A stretch of DNA of 11,418 nt from Balneolaceae bacterium. Its GTDB lineage: Bacteria; Bacteroidota; Rhodothermia; Balneolales; Balneolaceae. Made by a program: the position numbers and the translations under genes. Positions 1-6,724 of the stretch are shown piece by piece. The notes under the pieces were generated by a model that saw only the letters and a program-made list of their open reading frames with translations, made no database searches and had not been told where the DNA came from. Each line of letters starts with the position of its first letter. The stretch's first letter is position 1. The stretch spans positions 1-11,418 of the forward strand of contig SLAU01000127.1 in the NCBI GenBank assembly GCA_007126675.1. Direction: 5' to 3'.

Positions 1-519
1 GGTGTTGAGCCGGTGATTTGTGATCTTGAAAAAGAAGATGATATCTCTGATGCAACAGGCAATGCCGATGTTGTAATTTTTGCAGCCGGTGCAGGGCCGG
101 GAAGCGGTGCTGCACGAAAATGGACTGTTGACCGTGATGGTGCTTTGAAATTAATTGATGCTGCCAAACAAAACGGTATTAATCGATACATTATGATCAG
201 TGCTATGGGGCTTGATACGCCAAGAGGGAACGAAGTATTCCAGGTTTATCAAAAAGCCAAAGCTGAGGCAGATGAAGCTTTAGAAAATAGCGGACTGGAT
301 TATGTGATTGTAAAACCGGGCAGGCTGACCGATGAACCGGCGGTTGGGAAAATTCAGATCGGGAAAAACCTTGACAGAGGAAGCATAACCCGCAGTGATG
401 TTGCCTCAGTAATTTCAAAGCTGGTTGATTCACCAGAAATAAAAAATGTGAGCTTTGACCTTTTGGAAGGTGACAGAGAGATTGATGAAGTTATTAGTGA
501 GCTGTCTGAGAATATGTAG
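1..519 (+). CDS. NAD(P)-binding SDR-like protein (atypical short-chain dehydrogenase, YhfK-like), 5'-truncated by window edge
   Basis: The frame is open from base 1 (G-V-E-P-V-I-C-D-L...), so the GTG at 13 is an internal Val codon and not the start. The visible 172 residues match the atypical SDR / NAD(P)H-binding family typified by B. subtilis YhfK: the A-A-G-A-G-P-G-S-G stretch after the beta strand VVIFA, then R-Y-I-M-I-S-A-M-G, then Y-x3-K (YQKAK) and V-K-P-G-R-L-T-D-E-P. Family members are about 210 residues, so roughly the first 40, including the Rossmann glycine motif, lie outside the window. Family role: a cytosolic NAD(P)-binding protein, often annotated as an epimerase or reductase, with substrate usually unknown. 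It ends 81 bases before dcd on the same strand. No good terminator is visible in that gap, so co-transcription is possible. The family is secure; the substrate cannot be told from the sequence. Confidence 0.85.
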   Translation, partial: GVEPVICDLEKEDDISDATGNADVVIFAAGAGPGSGAARKWTVDRDGALKLIDAAKQNGINRYIMISAMGLDTPRGNEVFQVYQKAKAEADEALENSGLDYVIVKPGRLTDEPAVGKIQIGKNLDRGSITRSDVASVISKLVDSPEIKNVSFDLLEGDREIDEVISELSENM

Positions 520-600
520 ATAACGGCTCATATTTCCGGTCAGTGAATCATTTCATTCTGTTAAACAGCAGATAAATTCTTACCTTCATCAGGAAAATTA

Positions 601-1824
601 ATGAATGACCGTATGAGCAGATCAGTACAGGATGTTTCCCTTCGGACAAAGGGAATTTTACCGGTTCAGCAGCTGAAAAAACTTGTTGAAGCGGGGATTA
701 TTGCCAGCCATGAAGATTTTCCGATTCAGGAAAATCAATATCAGCCAAACTCAATAGACCTACGTTTAGGGCTCAAAGCTTATCGCGTAAGATGCAGTTT
801 TTTGCCTGAGAACGAGACGGTCCATCAAAAAATTGACAAACTGATTCAATACTCATTTTCTATCGAAGATGGAGCGGTTCTTGAACCGAATGGTGTTTAC
901 ATCATTCCGCTTCTGGAAGAGTTAAACTTGCCATCTTCACATTTTTCGACCCAGAAAAAATTGTTTAACGGTGATAAACATTCTGAAGTTCGGCTGATTT
1001 CCCAGGAAAACCTGACTGCCAAAGCCAATCCCAAAAGTACAACCGGACGGCTGGATATTTTTACACGTGTAATCACGGATTATTCTCATCGGTTTGAGGA
1101 AATAGAACCCGGATATAAGGGGAATCTTTTCTTAGAGGTTGTGCCAAAATCATTCCCGATAAAAGTAAGAACAGGGCACAGGCTTAATCAGCTCAGGGTA
1201 AGACATGGATTACAGATTTTATCAGACCAGGATCTGCTTCGAATTCATGGCGGTGATCCGCTGCTATTTAATTCTGACGGTACACCGTTGCCGCTTGATG
1301 AAGTAAAAGTAAACAACGGTCTGTTTATGAGTGTAAATCTGCATGGCGAAGAAGATGATATTTTAGGATACAAAGCCAAAAAACACCGTGATTTAATAGA
1401 TCTTGATAAAATTAATCACTACGAAATCTCTGACTTTTGGGAGCCTATCAGGGCCAGTAATGAAGACCATCTGATTTTAGAACCTGAGGCATTCTACATT
1501 TTTGCCTCAAAAGAGCGCTGCAGAATTCCCAAACACCTCGCAGCCGAAATGATTGCTTATGACACGGGCTCAGGAGAACTCCGTACACACTACGCCGGCT
1601 TTTTTGACAGCGGATTTGGAGGAACTGTTGAGGATAAAGGAGCACGGGCTGTACTTGAGGTACGCTCACATGATGTGCCATTTCTTGTAGAAGATGGTCA
1701 AACGTTTTGCAGTATGCGTTTTGAGCCAAACACCGAAGTGCCTGATTTTATTTACGGCACAGATATCAAAAGCAATTACCAGGGGCAAGGGTTAAAACTC
1801 GGAAAGCATTTTAAACAGGGTTAG
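601..1824 (+). CDS. dcd: Double-length dCTP deaminase (2'-deoxycytidine 5'-triphosphate deaminase)
   Basis: Predicted to convert dCTP to dUTP plus ammonia in the cytosol, feeding dUMP/dTMP synthesis. At 407 residues it is about twice the usual ~190-residue Dcd and corresponds to the long two-domain form. The N-terminal half has Q-P-N-S-I-D-L-R-L (48-56), K-S-T-T-G-R (S146, R150) and I-E-P-G-Y-K-G-N-L-F-L-E (E179). These match E. coli Dcd S111, R115 and catalytic E138 in its DPGW-G-LE motif. The C-terminal half repeats the layout: S324-G-E-L-R328, then F-F-D-S-G-F-G (334-340) and A-V-L-E353. Both halves therefore keep S-x3-R followed by E. The start at ATG 601 is backed by AGGA at 591-594, six bases away. 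The next Met is residue 5. The following gene begins a few bases after the stop, which suggests translational coupling. The family is secure; whether both halves are active is inference. Confidence 0.9.
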   Translation: MNDRMSRSVQDVSLRTKGILPVQQLKKLVEAGIIASHEDFPIQENQYQPNSIDLRLGLKAYRVRCSFLPENETVHQKIDKLIQYSFSIEDGAVLEPNGVYIIPLLEELNLPSSHFSTQKKLFNGDKHSEVRLISQENLTAKANPKSTTGRLDIFTRVITDYSHRFEEIEPGYKGNLFLEVVPKSFPIKVRTGHRLNQLRVRHGLQILSDQDLLRIHGGDPLLFNSDGTPLPLDEVKVNNGLFMSVNLHGEEDDILGYKAKKHRDLIDLDKINHYEISDFWEPIRASNEDHLILEPEAFYIFASKERCRIPKHLAAEMIAYDTGSGELRTHYAGFFDSGFGGTVEDKGARAVLEVRSHDVPFLVEDGQTFCSMRFEPNTEVPDFIYGTDIKSNYQGQGLKLGKHFKQG

Positions 1825-1828
1825 TGTG

Positions 1829-2029
1829 ATGGTGAACCGTTGTATTTGCAGTAAAATTTCATTTGCAGAAATAAAGGAAATAGCGGATCAAAACGAATAC
1901 AAATCTGTAAAGGATTTGAGAGATGCGGGTGTTTGTTCAATACATTGCAGAATTTGTGAACCTTACGTAGAAAAAGTTCTGGAAACCGGCAATGTTGTTT
2001 TCGATCCATTTCAGAGTACCAATAAATAG
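1829..2029 (+). CDS. Small BFD-like [2Fe-2S]-binding protein
   Basis: A 66-residue protein (67 if GTG 1826 is used). Counting from ATG 1829, cysteines fall at C5-x-C7 near the N-terminus and C40-x2-C43 after a helical segment, with an extra C36. The C-x-C-x32-C-x2-C spacing is close to bacterioferritin-associated ferredoxin (BFD: C-x-C-x31-C-x2-C), and the order short strand, helix, helix also fits. Family role: BFD-like domains bind a [2Fe-2S] cluster and pass electrons, for example to bacterioferritin or within nitrite reductase and glutamate synthase modules. The partner here is unknown and no ferritin gene is visible. AGGG at 1817-1820, inside the end of dcd, is 8 bases from ATG 1829 and 5 from GTG 1826, so I prefer ATG. 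It lies between dcd and rsmE with almost no gaps, so it is surely in the same transcript. The extra cysteine might be a ligand alternative or a redox residue. Confidence 0.75.
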   Translation: MVNRCICSKISFAEIKEIADQNEYKSVKDLRDAGVCSIHCRICEPYVEKVLETGNVVFDPFQSTNK

Positions 2030-2037
2030 TATTAATC

Positions 2038-2739
2038 TTGAATTTGTTTTATACAAAACCGGAGCTGATAGATAAGAATCAGTTAACTATTGAGGGGCAG
2101 GAAGCGGTTCATGTTTCAAAAGTTTTAAGAATGGCTGCCGGAGATACTATACGTGTAACCGATGGAGCCGGATCTTTATACACCGGTACAATTCGCGAAA
2201 TACGGTCAAAAAACATTATAGTCAGCATTTCACATAAAGAGGCAGAAGAACCTCCATTACCCGAAGTGACTATTGCAATGGGAATCATAAAAAAGCGCGA
2301 CAGGCTGGAGTTTGCTGCAGAGAAAGCAACAGAACTTGGGGCGAGGCGAATTATATTTTTTAAGGGAGATCACTCCGAAAAAACGAAAGTACGGGCTGAC
2401 AGACTTCATGCTACTGTATTAAGCGCAATGAAACAATCCTTCAGGTTTTATCTGCCTGATATACAGGTTTTAAATTCATTTGATGAACTGATAGAAAGCT
2501 TGGGGGCAGGCTCTTTACTGGTTGTTGCTGATCAGCAAGCAAATTGTGACATCGAACTCGCAGATAGTTACAAAAAAGTAATCTGTGTGATTGGTCCGGA
2601 GGGGGGGATGTCAAAGAGGGAAAAAGATCTCTGGCAAAAAATAAATGCAAAAACGGTACAACTGGGCGGGAAAAGATTGAGAGCTGAAACTGCCGCAATA
2701 ATTATGGCCGACCGTTTTTGTAACCGCCGGCCATTTTAA
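2038..2739 (+). CDS. rsmE: 16S rRNA (uracil1498-N3)-methyltransferase RsmE
   Basis: SAM-dependent SPOUT-class (trefoil-knot) enzyme that methylates N3 of U1498 in 16S rRNA of the assembled small subunit. At 233 residues it is near family length (E. coli 243). Visible signatures are an N-terminal PUA-like part (N-L-F-Y..., G-Q-E-A-V-H-V-S-K-V-L-R 20-31), E-F-A-A-E-K-A-T-E-L-G (91-101), M-K-Q-S-F-R (131-136), the SAM-binding knot motif I-G-P-E-G-G (185-190) and L-G-G-K-R-L-R-A-E-T-A (209-219). The start is taken as TTG 2038. It gives the expected family N-terminus M-N-L-F-Y, there is an in-frame stop (TAA, 2023-2025) shortly upstream, and the next in-frame ATG encodes residue 32 and would delete conserved sequence. 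No clear Shine-Dalgarno is seen. It begins 8 bases after the BFD-like gene and ends 3 bases before the convergent protease gene. Confidence 0.95.
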   Translation: MNLFYTKPELIDKNQLTIEGQEAVHVSKVLRMAAGDTIRVTDGAGSLYTGTIREIRSKNIIVSISHKEAEEPPLPEVTIAMGIIKKRDRLEFAAEKATELGARRIIFFKGDHSEKTKVRADRLHATVLSAMKQSFRFYLPDIQVLNSFDELIESLGAGSLLVVADQQANCDIELADSYKKVICVIGPEGGMSKREKDLWQKINAKTVQLGGKRLRAETAAIIMADRFCNRRPF

Positions 2740-2742
2740 ATT

Positions 2743-4635
2743 TTACCTGTTTGATCTCCGTTCCGGAAGTAGTGCACCTTGTTGCATTGCAAACTCTTCG
2801 AGCTGAGAAACCTCATCCCACAACTTCATTCCTTCTTTCATTGTAGTGTTGAAAAGATCATTAATGATCGGATAAAACTTCTCAGTTCCCCAAACCTGTC
2901 TTGCAAGTTCGGCTTTCATTCTTCCGAAGTTCATCCATGAAAGTTCGTCAAACTTATCGCGGGTTATCTTAAGCTCATCATCTTCAAAAACTATTTCATC
3001 AAGGTCATTATCAAAAATCATACCTTTTTCTTTCATCATAGAGATAAACATTTCTTTATCGCTTTCACTCCATTCAAAATCATGTCTGAATTCCTGATAA
3101 TCAGCTTCCCATCGATCTCTGAACTGATCACCATAGTTGTCAAGATAATCTCTTACGAATTCGAAATCGATTCTGTTTGCAATCATAAAGTTGAATAGCT
3201 GACCGGAAGTGGTCGTATCTTCCTGTATAATGAAATCAGGCAGTATTCCTCCACCTCCAAAAACATCTCTTCCGGCGCTGGTTTTAAACCGCAGTGAATC
3301 GGGTATCTGATCTATGAATTTTGTCGCATCCGTAGAAGGATCGGAATCCCGATGATATATTTCGTATGCATACGATTCTGAGCCATCTTCAAAAGGCTTT
3401 TGTATTAATCTGCCTGATGGGGTCAGGTATCTTGAAATAGTAACCCGGATGTTACTGTTATCGATAAGTTCGTATTGTTGCTGTACCAGCCCTTTACCAA
3501 ATGTGCGCCGACCTACAACCAAACCGCGGTCATGATCCTGAATAGCACCGCTTACAATTTCACTTGCAGATGCAGAGCCTTCATTTACCAGCACCATTAC
3601 AGGCAGATCTTTTAGCTTACCGTCACGCTGAGAAACTGCATCCTGGTTAAATCGCATATGCCTGCTTTCTGTGGAGACAAGTTTTGTGTTACGCGGGAAA
3701 AATTCTTCGGCCATTGCAATGGCTTGTGATAGATATCCTCCCGGGTTATTTCTTAAATCCAGCATCAGTCTGTCCATTCCCTCTTTTTCAAGCTCGTTTA
3801 CTGCTGCCATAAACTCTTCATGAGTAGTTGCAGCAAACCTGTTAACTTTTATATATCCGGTTCGTTCATCGAGCATGTAGAAGGAATCTACAGTTGTAAT
3901 TGGGATATCATCGCGAACAATGTTAAATGTGATCGGGTTATCGTTTCTGGGCCTCAGAACTTCAATTTTCACTTCGGTTCCTTTTTCACCACGAAGTCGC
4001 CGCATTACATCTTCGTTTGTATATCCAACTGCGCTGGTATCATCAATAGAAATAATTCTGTCGCCCGACATAATACCAAGCTGATCGCTAGGACCACCAG
4101 AGATAGGAGTGATTACTGTTATAGTGTCCTGAATAATGTTGAACTGAATACCGATTCCCTGAAATTTACCTGCAAACTCTTCCTGAATCCTGTCACTATC
4201 ATCCGCTTCGATATAAACAGAATGCGGGTCTAAAGTTCTCATCATTTCGCGGATAGAACTCTCTGTGAGCTTATCCATATCTTTATCGGGAAAGTTATTT
4301 GCTACATAAAGGTAAGCATCCTCAAACTTAGAGTATGAATCTCTGAGAGTACGAATTCGCAGGTCACTGAATGTAGTATCAATAGGTGTACCTTCTATAC
4401 TGAGAGTTGTATCATCCAATGCTTTTACCAACCCCTTAATACTTCTTATAAACAGATCATCAAGGTCAGTTTCACCAAAATAGTTATCAACTACTCGCTG
4501 CTGAACCTGTAAGTATTTATGGAGATTCTTTTGATCGTCCGATTTTACAACTACGCTATCGATTCCTGCTAACCAAATTCCGGAAAGAAGCAGAAGAATT
4601 ACGAGCTGCGGGGCAATAAATTTTTTCAATGACAT
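2743..4635 (-). CDS. S41-family C-terminal processing protease (CtpA/Prc-like) with PDZ domain
   Basis: Exported serine protease of the tail-specific/CTP family, expected to trim or degrade envelope proteins. The N-terminus (K4-K5, then hydrophobic 8-24) is a signal peptide or signal anchor. The PDZ domain starts near F158-Q-G-I-G-I-Q-F and runs to about 245. The protease core includes L-D-L-R-N-N-P-G-G-Y-L (292-302), G-S-A-S-A-S-E (353-359) and T-F-G-K-G-L-V-Q (378-385). Aligned with E. coli Prc, S356, K381 and Q385 are the catalytic residues (S-K spacing 25, as in Prc S452/K477). A helical, acidic region of about 150 residues (475-630) follows the core. Residues 49-81 and 111-143 are a visible tandem duplication, 12 of 33 positions identical without gaps. 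The start at ATG 4635 gives a good signal sequence. The gene lies 105 bases downstream of hslU on the same strand and may be its last operon member or have its own promoter. Confidence 0.93.
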   Translation of the reverse strand: MSLKKFIAPQLVILLLLSGIWLAGIDSVVVKSDDQKNLHKYLQVQQRVVDNYFGETDLDDLFIRSIKGLVKALDDTTLSIEGTPIDTTFSDLRIRTLRDSYSKFEDAYLYVANNFPDKDMDKLTESSIREMMRTLDPHSVYIEADDSDRIQEEFAGKFQGIGIQFNIIQDTITVITPISGGPSDQLGIMSGDRIISIDDTSAVGYTNEDVMRRLRGEKGTEVKIEVLRPRNDNPITFNIVRDDIPITTVDSFYMLDERTGYIKVNRFAATTHEEFMAAVNELEKEGMDRLMLDLRNNPGGYLSQAIAMAEEFFPRNTKLVSTESRHMRFNQDAVSQRDGKLKDLPVMVLVNEGSASASEIVSGAIQDHDRGLVVGRRTFGKGLVQQQYELIDNSNIRVTISRYLTPSGRLIQKPFEDGSESYAYEIYHRDSDPSTDATKFIDQIPDSLRFKTSAGRDVFGGGGILPDFIIQEDTTTSGQLFNFMIANRIDFEFVRDYLDNYGDQFRDRWEADYQEFRHDFEWSESDKEMFISMMKEKGMIFDNDLDEIVFEDDELKITRDKFDELSWMNFGRMKAELARQVWGTEKFYPIINDLFNTTMKEGMKLWDEVSQLEEFAMQQGALLPERRSNR

Positions 4636-4740
4636 CTTTACTACGTTTTATTTTTTGGTTTCTAACGTCAGGGTCAGTCCATTCAGTATAACTCATAAAG
4701 TAATACTAAATTTTCAGTAAAACGTTTCAAAGTTTATGGT

Positions 4741-6153
4741 TTACAGAATAAAGTGACTCAGATCTTTGTCTTTAACAAGACTACTCAATTGTTTGTTCAC
4801 ATAATCTTTGTCGATATCAATCGAACCGGAACCAATATCATCGGGTACTGCAAACAGCAACTCTTCGAGCAGTGAGCTTAGGATTGTGTGCAGACGACGT
4901 GCCCCGATATTTTCAACTTGCTGGTTTACTTCGGCGGCAATTCTTGCAATTTCACCGATCGATTCTTCATTGAAATTAACAGCTACACCTTCTGCATCTA
5001 ACATAGCCTGGTATTGCTTTGTAAGTGCGTTTTTAGGTTTGGTAAGAATATCAAAAAAGTCTTTCTCGGTAAGTGAATTCAGTTCTACACGAATCGGAAA
5101 ACGTCCCTGCAGTTCCGGAATCAAATCTGATGGCTTTGAAACGTGGAAAGCCCCGGAGCCGATAAACAGAATGTGATCTGTCTTTACGATTCCATGCTTT
5201 GTGGAAACCGTACTGCCCTCAACAATCGGCAGCATATCTCTTTGAACACCCTGGCGGCTCACATCGGGTCCGCCTTTTCCTCCGCCGGCTGAGCTCTCAG
5301 CTATTTTATCGATTTCGTCAATAAATACAATTCCCTGGTTTTGAACCCGATTTAGTGCTTCCTGAACAGCTGCTTCATGATCAATCAATTTTTCTGATTC
5401 CTGCTCAATCATGATATCGCGTGCTTCATGGATGGGCAGTGTTCTTTTTGTTTTTTTACCGCCGCGAGCCAGATTACCGAGCATATCCTGCAAATTGAAA
5501 CCCATCTCTTCCATACCCTGTGGACCAAAAACCTGCATCATGGGTGTTTTTTTTGAAGCTACTTCGATTTCAATTTTTCGATCTTCAAGCTCACCGTTTT
5601 TAAGTTTTTCGCGAAACCGCTCGCGGGTACGCTCATTCAGTTCAGCATCGGAAGCTTCTTCCGGATTAAACCCTACGGATCCCGTACTTAAGTTCGAAGA
5701 GGAGTTGCTTTTTTTCTTAACAGGCGGGATCAAAATATCAAGAATTTTTTCCTCAACAATATCTTTGGCTTTCTCCTTTACCCGTTCCTGCATCTCATCT
5801 TTTACCATATTGAGAGCTACATCGGTGAGGTCGCGAATCATCGATTCAACATCGCGGCCCACATAACCAACCTCGGTAAATTTTGAAGCTTCAACTTTCA
5901 TGAAAGGTGCGCCTGCCAGCTTGGCAAGGCGCCGTGCAATTTCCGTTTTACCCACACCGGTTGGGCCGATCATTAAAATGTTGTTTGGGATAATCTCGTC
6001 TCGTATTTCCGGGTCAGAGTTTAGTCTTCTCCATCTGTTTCGCAGAGCGATGGATACGGCTCTTTTAGCTTCTTTTTGCCCAATAATATACTTATCCAGC
6101 TCAGCTACTATTTGACGTGGTGTCAGATTTTTTTGTTCGGCAACAGTTAACAT
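4741..6153 (-). CDS. hslU: HslU, AAA+ ATPase subunit of the HslUV (ClpYQ) protease
   Basis: Hexameric unfoldase that recognises, unfolds and threads substrates into HslV in the cytosol. It is 470 residues, close to family size. Visible are the N-terminal P-R-Q-I-V-A-E-L-D-K-Y-I-I-G-Q (12-26), Walker A G63-P-T-G-V-G-K-T70, pore loop G96-Y-V-G99 followed by R-D-V-E-S-M-I-R-D, a charged intermediate (I) domain at roughly 110-245 with a Ser-rich linker around 149-157, Walker B I-V-F-I-D-E (275-280), G-R-F-P (350-353, probable arginine finger R351) and G-A-R-R-L (417-421, sensor 2). The C-terminus D-L-S-H-F-I-L closely resembles the usual L-S-R-F-I-L tail that docks into HslV and activates it, with His in place of Arg. 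ATG 6153 lies 5 bases after the hslV stop, so the pair is almost certainly co-translated. Confidence 0.97.
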   Translation of the reverse strand: MLTVAEQKNLTPRQIVAELDKYIIGQKEAKRAVSIALRNRWRRLNSDPEIRDEIIPNNILMIGPTGVGKTEIARRLAKLAGAPFMKVEASKFTEVGYVGRDVESMIRDLTDVALNMVKDEMQERVKEKAKDIVEEKILDILIPPVKKKSNSSSNLSTGSVGFNPEEASDAELNERTRERFREKLKNGELEDRKIEIEVASKKTPMMQVFGPQGMEEMGFNLQDMLGNLARGGKKTKRTLPIHEARDIMIEQESEKLIDHEAAVQEALNRVQNQGIVFIDEIDKIAESSAGGGKGGPDVSRQGVQRDMLPIVEGSTVSTKHGIVKTDHILFIGSGAFHVSKPSDLIPELQGRFPIRVELNSLTEKDFFDILTKPKNALTKQYQAMLDAEGVAVNFNEESIGEIARIAAEVNQQVENIGARRLHTILSSLLEELLFAVPDDIGSGSIDIDKDYVNKQLSSLVKDKDLSHFIL

Positions 6154-6158
6154 AAATA

Positions 6159-6707
6159 CTACTTAATTTCTAAAAGGCTCAAATTATCATTTGTGTAAAT
6201 ACAGATCTCAGAAGCAATCTTTAGTGACTTTTCAACAATTTCTTTAGCACTAAGGTTTGGTGCTTCTGTTTTTAAAGCCCTTGCTGCTGCAAGAGCATAT
6301 GAACCACCGCTGCCAATGGCTACAATATGATCATCAGGTTCAATTACATCACCCTGACCAGAAATTACAAGACAGGTATCTTTATCCATCACTGCAAGCA
6401 GTGCCTGTAATTTTTGCAGGAATTTATCTTTTCGCCATTCCTTTGCAAGTTCAACGGCTGACCTTTGCAGGTTACCGTTGTAACTGTTCAGCTTTTCCTC
6501 AAACTTTTCAAAAAGAGTAAAGGCATCAGCGGTTGACCCTGCAAAACCTGCAAGAATTGTACCATCCTGCAGTTTTCTTACTTTTTTTACTGTTGATTTC
6601 ATAACGGTTTTATCAAGCGTTGCTTGTCCGTCTCCGCCGATGGCTGCTTCTCCGTTATGGAGCACACCAAGTACGGTTGTTGCTTTCAGTGTAGAAAAAT
6701 CGGTCAT
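6159..6707 (-). CDS. hslV: HslV, peptidase subunit of the HslUV (ClpQY) protease
   Basis: Threonine peptidase that forms the double-hexamer proteolytic chamber fed by HslU. It is 182 residues. The mature start is expected at T10 (T10-T11-V-L-G-V), matching E. coli T1-T2-I-V-S-V, so residues 1-9 (ending L-K-A) would be an autoprocessed propeptide. E. coli removes only the initiator Met; B. subtilis ClpQ/CodW has a short extension. Relative to T10, G-D-G-Q-A-T with D26 matches D17 and K42 matches catalytic K33. G-F-A-G-S-T-A-D (54-61) and I-G-S-G-G-S-Y-A-L-A-A-A-R-A-L are also conserved. The start at ATG 6707 is the only one near that leaves the conserved N-terminus whole. It follows rng by 17 bases and precedes hslU by 5, so it is a central operon member. 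Confidence 0.97.
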   Translation of the reverse strand: MTDFSTLKATTVLGVLHNGEAAIGGDGQATLDKTVMKSTVKKVRKLQDGTILAGFAGSTADAFTLFEKFEEKLNSYNGNLQRSAVELAKEWRKDKFLQKLQALLAVMDKDTCLVISGQGDVIEPDDHIVAIGSGGSYALAAARALKTEAPNLSAKEIVEKSLKIASEICIYTNDNLSLLEIK

Positions 6708-6724
6708 TTTATTTTTTTATTCTC

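Noticed and set aside
13..519. GTG at 13 as the start of the first gene
   Set aside because: The frame is open back to base 1 with family-like residues (G-V-E-P), and the protein would lack its Rossmann motif. It is a truncated gene, not a short one.
558..568. CTGTT-A-AACAG dyad upstream of dcd
   Set aside because: Only five base pairs around a single base, with no second copy. Too weak to call an operator.
3820..4233. 137-residue frame on the + strand
   Set aside because: It lies wholly inside the well-supported S41 protease gene on the other strand, has no known motif, and its composition mirrors that gene.
5411..5866. 151-residue Ser-rich frame on the + strand
   Set aside because: Antisense to the hslU I-domain. 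The Ser/Arg richness comes from reading Glu/Lys codons backwards.
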